Translations under genes and position numbers: made by a program
DNA from: an uncultured Spirochaetaceae bacterium
GTDB taxonomy: Bacteria; Spirochaetota; Spirochaetia; Sphaerochaetales; Sphaerochaetaceae
NCBI GenBank assembly: GCA_944389075.1
Contig: CALXLA010000034.1
Span: 1-64,000, forward strand
Reading direction: 5' to 3'
DNA length: 64,000 nt
Shown here: positions 47,698-57,696 of the stretch, one piece after another
Numbering within the stretch: the first letter of the stretch is position 1
Layout of the letters: each line of letters begins with the position of its first letter
The notes under the pieces: generated by a model
What the model saw: the letters and a program-made list of their open reading frames with translations, nothing else
What the model was told of the DNA's origin: nothing
Database searches by the model: none

Positions 47698-48240
47698 ATG
47701 TCAAGAATAGGTAAGCTTCCGGTGCAGATTCCGGAGAAGGTAACAGTAACAGTCGATGGACAGAACGTTACGGTAACAGGACCTAAGGGAACTCTTTCCC
47801 TCGTCACGAGACCAGAGGTGAAGGTCGAGGTCAAGGACAACGAGGTCCTCGTCACAAGATTCAACGATGAGAAGCTTTCAAAGAGCTATCATGGGCTTTA
47901 TCGCCAGCTTGTCCACAACATGGTCGTAGGCGTTTCCCAGGGCTATCAGAAGTCGCTCCTTATCAATGGTGTTGGCTACAGGGCTGAAGTCAATGGAAAC
48001 ATTGTTCTTCTTACTCTTGGCTATTCTACTCAGATTGAGTACGTGATTCCTGAAGGCATCTCAATTGCTGCTGAGGGACCTGCAAAGCTCATCATCAGCG
48101 GTATCGACAAGGCCAGAGTAGGCAAGGTCGCTGCTGAAATCCGCTCACTGAGAGGACCAGAGCCATACAAGGGTAAGGGAATCAAGTACGAAGACGAGAC
48201 AATCCGCCGCAAGGTTGGTAAGTCCGGTGGTAAGAAATAA
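47698..48240 (+). CDS. rplF: 50S ribosomal protein L6
   Basis: This 180-residue two-domain protein near the sarcin-ricin loop has MSRIGKLPVQIPEKV at the start and GPEPYKGKGIKY in the second domain. AAGGAGG precedes the ATG. Confidence 0.98.
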   Translation: MSRIGKLPVQIPEKVTVTVDGQNVTVTGPKGTLSLVTRPEVKVEVKDNEVLVTRFNDEKLSKSYHGLYRQLVHNMVVGVSQGYQKSLLINGVGYRAEVNGNIVLLTLGYSTQIEYVIPEGISIAAEGPAKLIISGIDKARVGKVAAEIRSLRGPEPYKGKGIKYEDETIRRKVGKSGGKK

Positions 48241-48253
48241 GGCGGTTTAGAGT

Positions 48254-48613
48254 ATGAACAGAATGGTTGATAAAAGAAGAAGACGTCTTAAGAGGAAGGC
48301 TCATATCAGGAAGAGCATTTCCGGAACAGCTTCAAGGCCAAGAATGACTGTCTTCAGGTCAAACTACCATATGTATGTCCAGGTCGTTGACGATACAGTA
48401 GGCCACACACTTGTCGCTGCTTCTACTGTTGAGGCTGACCTCAGGAACCTCAGGAACACAGTTGCTGATGCTGAGAAGCTCGGTGAGATCGTCGGAAAGA
48501 GGCTCCTCGAAAAGAATATCGACACTGTCGTGTTCGACCGCAACGGTTATATCTACCACGGCATCGTGAAGAGCATCGCTGACGGCGCAAGAAAGGCCGG
48601 AGTCAAGTTCTAG
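48254..48613 (+). CDS. rplR: 50S ribosomal protein L18
   Basis: This 119-residue 5S-binding protein has [32 protein letters not shown] and [21 protein letters not shown] second Met at residue 4 could also serve as start. rpsE follows after eight bases. Confidence 0.96.
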   Translation: MNRMVDKRRRRLKRKAHIRKSISGTASRPRMTVFRSNYHMYVQVVDDTVGHTLVAASTVEADLRNLRNTVADAEKLGEIVGKRLLEKNIDTVVFDRNGYIYHGIVKSIADGARKAGVKF

Positions 48614-48621
48614 GAGATTGT

Positions 48622-49131
48622 ATGGATAAGTCAAAAGATAGAGATAACAACAAGGACGGAGCAATCGAGAAGCTTGTAAAGCTCAACCGCGTTGCAAAAG
48701 TCGTAAAAGGCGGAAAGAGATTCTCCTTCTCAGCTCTTGTTGTTGTAGGTTATGGCGATGGCCGCGTCGGATATGGCTTCGGCAAGGCAAATGATGTTAC
48801 CGATGCAATCAGGAAGGCAACAGAGAAGGCTAAGAAGAGCCTTATCACTGTGCCTCTCAAGGGAACAACAATCCCTCACGAGATTGTCGGTCAGTTCAAA
48901 AGCGCTTCCGTTCTTCTCCGCCCAGCAGTTCCTGGTACAGGAGTCAAGGCTGGTGGCGCAGTCCGTCTTGTCTGCGATGCAGCAGGAATCAGGGACGTTC
49001 TCTCGAAGTCCCTCGGTTCCAGGAACGGAATCAATACTGTGAAGGCTACATTTGATGCTCTCGAGAATATGTTCGATGCAGCAGCTGTTGCCAAGACAAG
49101 AGGCAAGACTCTTAAGGAAATGTGGAGCTGA
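48622..49131 (+). CDS. rpsE: 30S ribosomal protein S5
   Basis: This 169-residue S5 at the mRNA entry controls accuracy. [17 protein letters not shown] and the [16 protein letters not shown] loop are diagnostic. The N-terminal 20 residues are highly charged. AGGAG precedes the ATG. Confidence 0.97.
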   Translation: MDKSKDRDNNKDGAIEKLVKLNRVAKVVKGGKRFSFSALVVVGYGDGRVGYGFGKANDVTDAIRKATEKAKKSLITVPLKGTTIPHEIVGQFKSASVLLRPAVPGTGVKAGGAVRLVCDAAGIRDVLSKSLGSRNGINTVKATFDALENMFDAAAVAKTRGKTLKEMWS

Positions 49132-49133
49132 GT

Positions 49134-49316
49134 ATGGCGAACCAGATTAAGATAACACTCGTTAGAGGACTTTCTGGAACACTTCCGAATCAGAGAAAGA
49201 CCGTAAAGGCTCTCGGACTCGGTAAGATTTCCAGCTATGTCGTTCGCGAGGCCACTCCGGCCACGCTTGGCATGGTCCGTGTCGTTTCCCACCTCGTGAA
49301 GGTGGAGGAGGTCTGA
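49134..49316 (+). CDS. rpmD: 50S ribosomal protein L30
   Basis: This 60-residue L30 contains [20 protein letters not shown] and LGLGKISS. The ATG at 49134 lies two bases after the rpsE stop; upstream codons in the same frame belong to rpsE sequence. rplO follows one base after the stop. Confidence 0.95.
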   Translation: MANQIKITLVRGLSGTLPNQRKTVKALGLGKISSYVVREATPATLGMVRVVSHLVKVEEV

Positions 49317-49317
49317 G

Positions 49318-49758
49318 ATGGCTGAAATCGTAAAACCACTTGGTGCAACTAAGAAGAAGGTGATTGTCGGACGCGGTGCTTCTTCCAAGGGCAGAGCATG
49401 CGGACGCGGCCACGATGGACAGAACAGCCGCTCAGGTGGCGGTGTCCGTCTTGGATTCGAAGGCGGCCAGATGCCTCTTTACAGGCGCATCGCACGCCGT
49501 GGTTTCTCAAATTACCCATTCAAGATTGAGAGACAGGCAATATCTCTTGCAGCTATCAGCCACGCATACAGCGATGGTGAGACAGTCAGCGATGAGACAC
49601 TCAGGGCTAAAGGGCTTCTCAAGGGCAAGGATGAGGCAAAGATCCTCGCAGACGGAGAGCTCGATAAGAAAATCATCGTTGATGGTGTCCGCGTGAGTGC
49701 TTCTGCTGCTGAGAAGATCAAAGCTGCAGGTGGCGAAATCAAGACTGTAGAAGAGTAA
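49318..49758 (+). CDS. rplO: 50S ribosomal protein L15
   Basis: This 146-residue late assembly protein has the glycine-rich GRGASSKGRACGRGHDGQN and GFEGGQMPLYRRIARRGF. It is followed by secY after 11 bases. Confidence 0.97.
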   Translation: MAEIVKPLGATKKKVIVGRGASSKGRACGRGHDGQNSRSGGGVRLGFEGGQMPLYRRIARRGFSNYPFKIERQAISLAAISHAYSDGETVSDETLRAKGLLKGKDEAKILADGELDKKIIVDGVRVSASAAEKIKAAGGEIKTVEE

Positions 49759-49769
49759 GAAGGAACGCA

Positions 49770-51071
49770 ATGGCAAACACTCTGGTAGAAATATTCAGAA
49801 TGAAAGATATCAGGAAGAAGATTCTCTTCACCCTTGGCATCCTCGCGGTGACCAGGGTGGGAGCCGCTCTTCCTATACCTGGAATCAATCCAAGTGCGGT
49901 TCTTTCATACTTCGAACAGAATTCCAATTCCTTCACGGATTATCTGAACTTCTTCTCCGGTGGAGCTTTTTCTAACTTCTCTATATTCATGCTTGGCGTA
50001 ATGCCGTACATCAGCACTCAGATCATCATGCAGCTGCTGATGCTCGTCATTCCCTCGCTGAAGAAGCTTGCACAGGATCCACAGGGCTCGAAGAAGATCC
50101 AGCAGTATACTCGCTACGGCACGGTAGTTGTCTGTATCCTTCAGTCGCTTGCTGCTTCTGTATATGCAAGAAGCATTCCGGGTGCAATCCTGATGGGACA
50201 TGTCCCATTCATGATTGTCTCCATCATTTCAGTGACGGCAGGCTCAATGCTGATGGTATGGCTTGGCGAGAGAATCACGGAGAATGGTATCGGAAACGGC
50301 ATCTCCCTCCTGATCTTCGCAGGTATCGTAGCTCGTATTCCTTCTGCTGTTTACACAATGGTGACTGAAATCGCTGCTGGCAGGATGAATCCGATTGGAC
50401 TGATTCTCGTAATCATCATGTTCTTCTTTGTCGTTGCGCTTGTCGTCTATGAGGAGAAAGGACAGAGGAAGATCCCGGTACAGTATTCAAGGCGTGTTGT
50501 CGGAAGAAGGATGTATGGTTCACAGAACTCCTTCATCCCATTCAAGATAAACCCGTCTGGTGTTATCCCTGTCATCTTTGCATCAACACTGCTTTCGCTC
50601 CCTCTTCAGCTTGGCTATAACTCAAATATCGGCTGGCTCAGGGCGATTGCTGACTTCCTCAATCCTCAGGGAGTTCCTTACCTGATTATCTATACAGCGC
50701 TGATCATCGCATTCGCGTTCTTCTATACTCAGGTAAGCCTCAATCCGATTGAGATGGCAAAGAACATCAGAGACAATGGCGGCTCGATTCCCGGAGTAAG
50801 GAACGAAAAGCTTGAGGAGTATCTTACGAAGGTGCTTAACCGCATCGTCCTCCCAGGTGCTATCTTCCTTGCATTCATCGCATTGATCCCGACTCTGATT
50901 CAGATGTTCTTCGATTTCCCGACCAACGTGGCTATGCTCTTCGGAGGTACTTCGCTCATCATCCTGGTAGGCGTTGACCTTGAAACGATGAGACAGCTTG
51001 ACGCTTTGATGAAGATGCATCATCATGATGGATTCGTGGACGCCCGCAAACGCAGGTTAAAGAAATTCTAA
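49770..51071 (+). CDS. secY: preprotein translocase subunit SecY
   Basis: This 433-residue protein has ten membrane helices and forms the protein-conducting channel. Near the N-terminus are [16 protein letters not shown] and the plug region; [10 protein letters not shown] lies in the second half. The C-terminus ends RKRRLKKF. In many bacteria adk, map and infA follow, but here rpmJ starts 13 bases later. Confidence 0.98.
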   Translation: MANTLVEIFRMKDIRKKILFTLGILAVTRVGAALPIPGINPSAVLSYFEQNSNSFTDYLNFFSGGAFSNFSIFMLGVMPYISTQIIMQLLMLVIPSLKKLAQDPQGSKKIQQYTRYGTVVVCILQSLAASVYARSIPGAILMGHVPFMIVSIISVTAGSMLMVWLGERITENGIGNGISLLIFAGIVARIPSAVYTMVTEIAAGRMNPIGLILVIIMFFFVVALVVYEEKGQRKIPVQYSRRVVGRRMYGSQNSFIPFKINPSGVIPVIFASTLLSLPLQLGYNSNIGWLRAIADFLNPQGVPYLIIYTALIIAFAFFYTQVSLNPIEMAKNIRDNGGSIPGVRNEKLEEYLTKVLNRIVLPGAIFLAFIALIPTLIQMFFDFPTNVAMLFGGTSLIILVGVDLETMRQLDALMKMHHHDGFVDARKRRLKKF

Positions 51072-51084
51072 GGAGCTTAGAGCT

Positions 51085-51198
51085 ATGAAAGTTAGAGCAA
51101 GTGTCAAACCGATTTGTGACAAGTGCAAAGTAATCAGACGTGCAGGTGTTGTACGCATTATCTGCGAGAACCCGAAGCACAAGCAGAGACAGAAATAG
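51085..51198 (+). CDS. rpmJ: 50S ribosomal protein L36
   Basis: This 37-residue zinc ribbon has ligands Cys11, Cys14, Cys27 and His32. AAGGAG precedes the ATG. It links secY to rpsM without infA. Confidence 0.96.
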   Translation: MKVRASVKPICDKCKVIRRAGVVRIICENPKHKQRQK

Positions 51199-51210
51199 AG
51201 GAGGCCGTGG

Positions 51211-51576
51211 ATGGCACGTATCGCGGGTGTTGACCTGCCGAACAAGGCAGTGAAGATAGCACTTACATATATCTATGGTATCGGCAGGGTATCTGCTGCC
51301 GATATCTGCAAGAAGACCAATATCGATCCAGATGTCAGGATCAATACCCTGTCATCTGATGAGCTTGCCCTTCTCAGAAAGGTAATCGAAGAAGAGTACA
51401 AGATCGAAGGTCATCTGCGCACAGAAGTTGCCCTTAACATCAAGAGATTGATGGATATCGGCTGCTACAGAGGACTCAGGCACAGGAAGGGTCTGCCTGT
51501 CAGAGGTCAGAGAACCAAGACTAACGCAAGAACCAGAAAGGGTCGCAAGAAGACTGTGGCCAACAAGAAGAAGTAA
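51211..51576 (+). CDS. rpsM: 30S ribosomal protein S13
   Basis: This 121-residue head protein contacts P-site t[23 protein letters not shown] starts it, [20 protein letters not shown] is diagnostic, and the tail is lysine-rich. Confidence 0.98.
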   Translation: MARIAGVDLPNKAVKIALTYIYGIGRVSAADICKKTNIDPDVRINTLSSDELALLRKVIEEEYKIEGHLRTEVALNIKRLMDIGCYRGLRHRKGLPVRGQRTKTNARTRKGRKKTVANKKK

Positions 51577-51589
51577 GGGCAGGTGAGAA

Positions 51590-51967
51590 ATGGCAAACGT
51601 TAAGAAGAAGACTAAGAAGACCGTTATCGAAGGCAATGTCTACATCCAGGCGACCTTCAATAATACGATCATCACGATTACTGACATCAACGGAAACGCT
51701 ATTGCATGGTCATCAGCCGGTGGCCTCGGATTCCGTGGTGCAAAGAAGTCTACTCCTTATGCAGCACAGACAACATGCGAAACTGCTGCTAAGAAGGCTA
51801 TGGATTTCGGCCTCAGGGAAGTTAATGTCTTTGTAAAGGGCCCGGGAGTCGGCCGCGAGAGCGCAATCAGGACTCTTGGCGTACTCGGACTCAAGGTCCG
51901 CACGATCAGAGACGTAACACCTATTCCGCACAACGGCTGCCGTCCTCGCAAGACCCGCCGTGTCTGA
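51590..51967 (+). CDS. rpsK: 30S ribosomal protein S11
   Basis: This 125-residue platform protein contacts m[21 protein letters not shown] and [12 protein letters not shown] are diagnostic, as is the end [12 protein letters not shown]. rpsD, the usual next gene, is missing; rpoA follows after 43 bases. Confidence 0.98.
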   Translation: MANVKKKTKKTVIEGNVYIQATFNNTIITITDINGNAIAWSSAGGLGFRGAKKSTPYAAQTTCETAAKKAMDFGLREVNVFVKGPGVGRESAIRTLGVLGLKVRTIRDVTPIPHNGCRPRKTRRV

Positions 51968-52010
51968 TTTACTGCGGGATTATCCCGCAGCTGATGTATA
52001 AGGAGCAATA

Positions 52011-53069
52011 ATGGCTAGGAAAAATCTTCTCAAGGGATTCAAGAGACCAGGCGCAGTAACATGCGATCATGCGGTTTCGACATCCGACTACGGCAAGTTC
52101 GTGGCATATCCATTTGAGAGGGGATTCGGAACAACTGTAGGAAATACGCTCCGCCGTGTCCTGCTGTCTTCAATCCAGGGATATGCAGTGACGGCAATCC
52201 GCTTTACGACCTTCGGAGGCGATGGACAGAGCGAACCTCATCTTGTCACATCCGAATACGAACCCCTTCCAGGTGTGAGAGAGGATATCAGCGACATCAT
52301 TGCGGCTATCAAGAAACTGCAGATCAGCATGCCTGAGGAAAGCGAGGGTACTGTCATCACGCTTTCATGCAAGGGCCCTGGAGTCATTACTGGTAAGGAT
52401 TTCGAGCGCAATCAGATTGAGATCACCAATCCTGACCTCCCGATCTTCACCATGATGGATGACTGCAATCTTGAAATGGAAGTCCAGATCGATCTTGGAA
52501 GGGGCTATGTGCCTTCTGAGCTGAGCGACAAGTACACGGAAGAGCTGGGGACAATCTCAATTGATGCATTCTATTCGCCAGTCAAGAGAGTGAAGTATTC
52601 AATCGAGCCTACACGCGTTGGCCAGAGAAATGATTACGAGAAGCTTACTCTTGAAGTATGGACAGATGGAACCATCACTCCAGACAATGCACTTGGCGAA
52701 GCTGCTAAGATCATCAAGGAGCATTTCACCATCTTCATCAATTTCGATGAGGATAAGGTCTGCACTACGGAAGAAGCTGATGAAGAAGAAGCAAGGATCA
52801 GGGATCTGCTCAATACTCCTGTTGAGGAACTTGAGCTCACTGTCCGCTCTTCGAACTGCCTCAAGAATGCCGGCATCAGGACAATCGGAGATCTGGCAAG
52901 AAAGACTGAGGATGAAATCGCCAAGACAAGGAATTTCGGAAAGAAGTCTCTTTCTGAGATCAAGGAGAAGCTCAGAGAATGGGGTCTCACACTTGGCATG
53001 ACAGACTTCAGTGTTTTAAAGACGTCTATCAAAGTTCCAGAGAACAAGGAAGATAACAATGAAGCATAG
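52011..53069 (+). CDS. rpoA: RNA polymerase subunit alpha
   Basis: This 352-residue alpha subunit has an N-terminal dimerisation domain ([19 protein letters not shown]) and a C-terminal DNA-binding domain ([32 protein letters not shown]). The tail is slightly longer than in E. coli. AAGGAG precedes the ATG. The last 11 bases overlap rplQ. Confidence 0.98.
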   Translation: MARKNLLKGFKRPGAVTCDHAVSTSDYGKFVAYPFERGFGTTVGNTLRRVLLSSIQGYAVTAIRFTTFGGDGQSEPHLVTSEYEPLPGVREDISDIIAAIKKLQISMPEESEGTVITLSCKGPGVITGKDFERNQIEITNPDLPIFTMMDDCNLEMEVQIDLGRGYVPSELSDKYTEELGTISIDAFYSPVKRVKYSIEPTRVGQRNDYEKLTLEVWTDGTITPDNALGEAAKIIKEHFTIFINFDEDKVCTTEEADEEEARIRDLLNTPVEELELTVRSSNCLKNAGIRTIGDLARKTEDEIAKTRNFGKKSLSEIKEKLREWGLTLGMTDFSVLKTSIKVPENKEDNNEA

Positions 53070-53463
53070 GATTGGATTCAATGCGCTTTCCCGCAAGTCA
53101 AGTCAGCGCAAGGCGCTCAAGCGCAGCATGGTTACATCGCTTCTCAAGTATGAGAGGATCGAGACAACCAAGGCTAAGGCTCTTGAAGTAAGGAAGATGG
53201 CTGAGAAGCTGATTACACGCGGCAAGACTGATTCTGTACACAACCGCCGTGTTGCAGCACGCTACATCTATGATGAATCAGTCGTCACAAAGCTCTTCAA
53301 GGAGATCGGACCTCTCTTCGCAGAGAGAAATGGCGGATATACCCGCATACTCAAGACTGGAAACAGGCTTGGCGATGCAGCTGAGATGGTTATTCTCGAA
53401 CTGGTCGAGAAGACAAGCAAGGAAGAGAAGTCTGCATCCAAGGACAAGAAAGCAAGCAAGTAA
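53059..53463 (+). CDS. rplQ: 50S ribosomal protein L17
   Basis: This 134-residue L17 starts [18 protein letters not shown], and [19 protein letters not shown] is diagnostic. The C-terminus is a lysine/serine tail. The 11-base overlap with rpoA is longer than usual and implies coupling. A terminator closes the array 40 bases later. Confidence 0.97.
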   Translation: MKHRIGFNALSRKSSQRKALKRSMVTSLLKYERIETTKAKALEVRKMAEKLITRGKTDSVHNRRVAARYIYDESVVTKLFKEIGPLFAERNGGYTRILKTGNRLGDAAEMVILELVEKTSKEEKSASKDKKASK

Positions 53464-53502
53464 TGCTTTCGCTTAACTGAAAGAGAGCTCAGAGCTCTGA
53501 AG

Positions 53503-53525
53503 CCGTCACATTGTGGCGGTTTTTT
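53503..53525 (+). terminator. terminator of the ribosomal protein array
   Basis: CCGTCAC-ATT-GTGGCGG (53503-53519) is followed by six T. An AGAGCT/AGCTCT hairpin lies just before it. Confidence 0.92.
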
Positions 53526-53535
53526 GTTCTCTTTA

Positions 53536-53562
53536 TTGACAGTTGTCGAAGTTTGCTACAAT
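53536..53562 (+). promoter_or_regulatory. rny promoter
   Basis: TTGACA (53536-53541) and TACAAT (53557-53562) with a 15-base spacer; a TG one base before the -10 (TGC-TACAAT) makes an extended -10. Confidence 0.65.
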
Positions 53563-53590
53563 ATCAGAACATTCAAGGAGGAATTAATCT

Positions 53591-55123
53591 ATGGGAACTG
53601 TGGTTATTTCTCTCCTGTTGATATGCTTTGGTGGCGTAATAGGTTTTCTAGCCAGATGGTTCTATGCGAAGTCGAAGCTGACTTCCGCAGAGCAGAAGGC
53701 TCAGAGATTGTCTGAAGATGCGGTAGCTAATGCTGAATCGCAGTCCAGGGAAATGATCCTCGAAACCAGGGCCAAGCTCCTCAAGGAGCAGCAGGCTCAG
53801 GAGAAAGAGGCTAGAGAAAGACGTTTGGAGCTGCAGAAGACTGAGAGAAGGCTTTTGCAGAAGGAAGAAAATCTAGATGGCAGGCAGCAGGAGATAGAGA
53901 AGCTTAAGCAGTCTCTGCTCGAAAGAAGCGAGGCGCTGAGCGTCAAGGAAAAGGAAGCTGAAAGCAGGGAAGCTGAGCTTCTTGCGGAACTTGAGCGCGT
54001 TGCATCGATGTCGGAAGAGGATGCGAAGAACCTCATCATCGAGCGGATGAAGCAGGAAGCTGAGCATGATGGTCAGGTTTATGTGAACAAGATAGAGCAG
54101 GAGGCTCAGGTTCAGGCCGATAAAGTCGCCCGCGATATCATCGTCACATCGATCCAGAGGCTTGCGACAGAGGTTTCAGGAGAGATCACGACTGCATCTG
54201 TATCGCTTCCGGGCGATGAGATGAAAGGCAGGATCATCGGAAGGGAAGGGCGCAATATACGTACTCTGGAGACGCTTACAGGTGTCGATATAATCATTGA
54301 TGATACTCCGGAAGCTGTTGTCATCTCCTGTTTCGATCCTGTGCGCAAGGAAATCGCGAGAGTCGCTCTTGAGCGTCTTGTACAGGATGGCCGCATTCAT
54401 CCTGCCCGCATCGAGGAAGTGGTCAACAAAGTCTCCAAGGAGATCGGTCGCGTAATCGTCGATGAGGGTGAGAAAGTAGTCTTTGATCTCGGCATACATA
54501 ATATGGGAACTGAGATGATCAGGGCACTTGGGCGCCTTCATTTCAGGACCTCATATGGTCAGAACGTGCTTCTCCATTCAAAGGAAGTTGCAATACTCGC
54601 AGGCATGATTGCCTCTGAGGTAGGCGCCGATCCTGAGATTGCGAAGAGGGCGGGACTTCTCCATGATATCGGCAAGGGCGCTGAGACGGAAAGTGAGGCG
54701 AACCATGCAGAAATCGGCGGAGAGCTTGTCAAGAGACTTGGTGAGGATCCTCGTGTCGTCAATGCGGTCCTTTCCCATCACAATGATATTGAGCCATCTT
54801 CAATCGAGGCCATCATCGTGCAGATCGCAGATGCGATTTCCGCTGCAAGGCCCGGTGCACGCCGTGAGTCGCTTGATAACTACATCAAGAGGCTTGAGAA
54901 CCTTGAGAATATCGCGAAAGGATTCGAAGGCGTTGATAATGCATTTGCGATACAGGCAGGCCGCGAGCTGAGGATCATGGTCAACAGCGAGAAGATCTCG
55001 GATGACGAGGCGAAGAAAATCGCAAAGGGAATCGCGGAGAGAATCGAAGCTGAGCTCAGGTACCCTGGGAAGATCAAAGTCACGATAATACGTGAGACAC
55101 GATTCATTGAATACGCAAGATAA
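53591..55123 (+). CDS. rny: ribonuclease Y
   Basis: RNase Y is a membrane-bound endonuclease that starts mRNA decay in organisms lacking RNase E. The 510 residues contain an N-terminal membrane helix (1-21), a long coiled coil (about 28-190), a KH domain with GREGRNIRTLE, and an HD domain with HDIGKG. AAGGAGG precedes the ATG. Its terminator-like hairpin lies before the next gene, which is ymdB-like, the same neighbour as in Bacillus. Confidence 0.97.
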   Translation: MGTVVISLLLICFGGVIGFLARWFYAKSKLTSAEQKAQRLSEDAVANAESQSREMILETRAKLLKEQQAQEKEARERRLELQKTERRLLQKEENLDGRQQEIEKLKQSLLERSEALSVKEKEAESREAELLAELERVASMSEEDAKNLIIERMKQEAEHDGQVYVNKIEQEAQVQADKVARDIIVTSIQRLATEVSGEITTASVSLPGDEMKGRIIGREGRNIRTLETLTGVDIIIDDTPEAVVISCFDPVRKEIARVALERLVQDGRIHPARIEEVVNKVSKEIGRVIVDEGEKVVFDLGIHNMGTEMIRALGRLHFRTSYGQNVLLHSKEVAILAGMIASEVGADPEIAKRAGLLHDIGKGAETESEANHAEIGGELVKRLGEDPRVVNAVLSHHNDIEPSSIEAIIVQIADAISAARPGARRESLDNYIKRLENLENIAKGFEGVDNAFAIQAGRELRIMVNSEKISDDEAKKIAKGIAERIEAELRYPGKIKVTIIRETRFIEYAR

Positions 55124-55128
55124 CAGAT

Positions 55129-55152
55129 GCCAGGTGATGAGCCTGGCTTTTT
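55129..55152 (+). terminator. rny terminator or attenuator
   Basis: GCCAGG/CCTGGC (55129-55134 with 55142-55147) is followed by five T. It lies directly before the ymdB ribosome binding site, so partial readthrough is likely. Confidence 0.7.
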
Positions 55153-55165
55153 CCGGAGGATTGCT

Positions 55166-55948
55166 GTGAAGGAAGATACTGTACGTGTCCTGATGCTGGG
55201 AGATGTCTCAGGCTCTGCAGGAATGAGTGCGCTTTTCATAGGCCTTTCATCGCTTGTGAGGGAGACAAAGGCCGATATCGTCATAGTCAATGGCGAGAAT
55301 GCCGCAAATGGTTTCGGCATTTCCGAAGAGAACTACAGGACATTCAAGCAGCTGGGAGTAGATGTCATTACAAGCGGCAACCATATCTGGCAGAAGGAAG
55401 AGATTTATCATACGCTTGATAATTCGGATGACCTGATTCGTCCCATCAATTATCCTGATCCATGCCATGGCAAGGGCTATACAATCAAAAGGAAAGGCTC
55501 AGTTGTGTATGGCGTGATCAATGCGCAGGGGCGTCTGATGATGAATCCCATAGATGATCCTTTCAGGAAAATCAATGATGCGATCAGGGAGATCAGGAAG
55601 GAGGCCCATCTGATCTTCATCGACTTCCATGCAGAGAGCAGCGAGGAGAAGGAAGCCGCGGCTTTCTTCTTTGATGGGAAAGCCACTGCGCTTGTCGGTA
55701 CTCATACGCATGTGCAGACAGCAGATGAGAAGATACTTCCAGGAGGAACCGCATATATAACGGATCTCGGGATTACAGGCGTAAGGGATGCGGTGATTGG
55801 CTCAGATCCTGCAAAATCGATAGAGCGTCAGCTGACACAGCTTCCTATAAAAAGCGAGCCAGCTTCTGGCAAAGGTTCAATACAGGGAGTCTTGATAACG
55901 GCGAATAAGGATACTGGCAAAGCCATTGCGATTGAGCGCATATCATGA
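55166..55948 (+). CDS. YmdB-like metallophosphoesterase
   Basis: This 260-residue di-metal phosphodiesterase resembles Bacillus YmdB, which acts on 2',3'-cyclic nucleotides and influences development. Metal motifs are GDVSGSAG, NGENAANG, TSGNHIW and GTHTHVQ. The start is GTG at 55166 with GGAGGA upstream; an earlier in-frame start would run through the rny terminator hairpin. The rny-ymdB order is conserved in distant bacteria, which suggests linked roles in RNA turnover. Confidence 0.88.
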   Translation: MKEDTVRVLMLGDVSGSAGMSALFIGLSSLVRETKADIVIVNGENAANGFGISEENYRTFKQLGVDVITSGNHIWQKEEIYHTLDNSDDLIRPINYPDPCHGKGYTIKRKGSVVYGVINAQGRLMMNPIDDPFRKINDAIREIRKEAHLIFIDFHAESSEEKEAAAFFFDGKATALVGTHTHVQTADEKILPGGTAYITDLGITGVRDAVIGSDPAKSIERQLTQLPIKSEPASGKGSIQGVLITANKDTGKAIAIERIS

Positions 55949-55950
55949 TT

Positions 55951-55980
55951 TTGACAATGCATTCAGGCAGGGACTAGAAT
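55951..55980 (+). promoter_or_regulatory. ptsI promoter
   Basis: TTGACA (55951-55956), 18 bases, TAGAAT (55975-55980). The -10 ends six bases before the ATG, so the message should start at the A of the start codon. Confidence 0.7.
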
Positions 55981-55986
55981 CATCAT

Positions 55987-57696
55987 ATGAGCAAGGCAAA
56001 TGGAATCGGGGTATCTTCAGGTGTTGCGATGGGAGAGGCTTTATGCGTAAGGCATACAGCTCCTGATGCAAGTCATGTCCTGATTTCCGATAAGGAAGCC
56101 GAGCTGAGGAAAGCCGATGCCGCAATAGCTGATGCCAGGGAAAAGCTGAAGAATATAGTGCCTGGGTCAGAAGATGAGAAGGCCATGCTTTTCGTGGCTA
56201 TGAGCTTTCTTGAAGATCCTGAGTATATTGCCCTGATCCATTCGAATATCAAGGAGCTGTCATATAGTGCTGCATGGGCTGTCGAAGCTGCAAGCGAGCG
56301 CTATTCCTCCTCCCTGGAGAAGCTGGGAGATGAATACTTCAGGGAACGTGCAAGCGATATCCAGAATGTGAAGGCGAGTATTCTCGCATCCCTTGACGGA
56401 GTCTCTGACAAGATAGAGCTCAGTCAGCCATCTGTCATTGTCGCTGATTATCTTACGCCTGCAGAGCTTATCTCTCTTCCAAGGGGCAATGTCCTTGGTA
56501 TCGCATCCGATAAAGGCGGACTCACAAGCCATATTGCGATCCTTGCGCGCTCGGCGAACATACCTGCGGTGCTGGGACTGGGTGACTTCTCGTCTAAGGT
56601 ATCCGATGGTATGCTCGTTGCCGTGAATGCTGATGAAGGAACAGCAGTCTCGGATCCTGACAGGAAGACGCGTTCGCATATGAAGAGTCTCATAAACCGC
56701 AATCTGCGCTATGACATGGAGCTGAAGAAGGGTGCCGAAGGTCCGGCCATGACTGCAGATGGCAGGAGGATCCACCTTCTCAGCAACATCGCAGGCCCTC
56801 AGGGAGTCAAGCCTGCCATAGAAGCTGGAGCCGAGGGCATCGGGCTTTACCGTACCGAATTCCTTGCCCTCCACAAGGATTTCCTTCTTTCCGGTGCTAA
56901 GGAGGAAGAGCTGTATATCGAAGCGGCAAAGGAGATGGGGCCATATGGTCCTGTGACATTCCGCACATTCGATTTCGGCGGAGATAAGCAGATAGAGTGG
57001 ATGAATCTCAATGAGGAGAATCCAATACTCGGCTGGCGTGCCGTACGTTTCTGCATGGAGAGAAAGGATATCTTCGCTCACCAGCTTGCCGCGATTCTCA
57101 AAGCCTCCGCATATGCCGATGATGTGAGGATCATGTTCCCGATGATCTCAGGAATAGAGGAACTCAAGTCAGTGCTCGCCTTCTTCGATGAGGTGAAGGC
57201 GATATGCAGGGCCTCAGGCGTGAAGTTCAATGAGGATATGCAGATCGGTACGATGATTGAGGTGCCTTCCGCTGCAATCTGCTCTGATATCCTTGCGGAC
57301 TACGTCGATTTCATGTCCATCGGAACGAATGATCTGATTCAGTATACGCTGGCCGTCGACAGGGGCAATGATAAGATTTCCTATCTGTATAAGCCACTTC
57401 ATCCTGCAGTGCTGCGCCTTATCAAGTATGTCGTGGATTCTGCCAAGGCAAAAGGCGTGACCGTGTCAATGTGCGGAGAGATGGCTGGAATGCCAGAGTA
57501 TCTGCCGATTCTCATCGGAATGGGATTTGATGAGCTGTCTATGGCCAACCATTCCGTGCTTGTCGCGAAAAAGCGCATGAGGGAGCTGGACAGCATCAGT
57601 TGCACCCGGCTTGTAAATCATGTACTCTCACTTCCGGATGCTTCTTCTGTAGAGGAAGCACTTAAGGAATTCAATTCACAGTATGGAAAAGCTTGA
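55987..57696 (+). CDS. ptsI: phosphoenolpyruvate-protein phosphotransferase (enzyme I)
   Basis: Enzyme I transfers phosphate from PEP to HPr at the head of the sugar phosphotransferase system. The 569 residues show the active-site His182 in GGLTSHIAI, the PEP-binding TEF and GTNDLIQYTLAVDR motifs, and the C-terminal CGEMAG cysteine. No ptsH or EII gene is adjacent. There is no Shine-Dalgarno sequence and a promoter lies right at the start, so leaderless translation is predicted. The last 14 bases overlap der. Confidence 0.96.
   Translation: MSKANGIGVSSGVAMGEALCVRHTAPDASHVLISDKEAELRKADAAIADAREKLKNIVPGSEDEKAMLFVAMSFLEDPEYIALIHSNIKELSYSAAWAVEAASERYSSSLEKLGDEYFRERASDIQNVKASILASLDGVSDKIELSQPSVIVADYLTPAELISLPRGNVLGIASDKGGLTSHIAILARSANIPAVLGLGDFSSKVSDGMLVAVNADEGTAVSDPDRKTRSHMKSLINRNLRYDMELKKGAEGPAMTADGRRIHLLSNIAGPQGVKPAIEAGAEGIGLYRTEFLALHKDFLLSGAKEEELYIEAAKEMGPYGPVTFRTFDFGGDKQIEWMNLNEENPILGWRAVRFCMERKDIFAHQLAAILKASAYADDVRIMFPMISGIEELKSVLAFFDEVKAICRASGVKFNEDMQIGTMIEVPSAAICSDILADYVDFMSIGTNDLIQYTLAVDRGNDKISYLYKPLHPAVLRLIKYVVDSAKAKGVTVSMCGEMAGMPEYLPILIGMGFDELSMANHSVLVAKKRMRELDSISCTRLVNHVLSLPDASSVEEALKEFNSQYGKA

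Noticed and set aside
56260-57081. 273-codon reverse-strand open frame inside ptsI
   Set aside because: Antisense shadow of a clear enzyme I gene, with no domain and no start signal.
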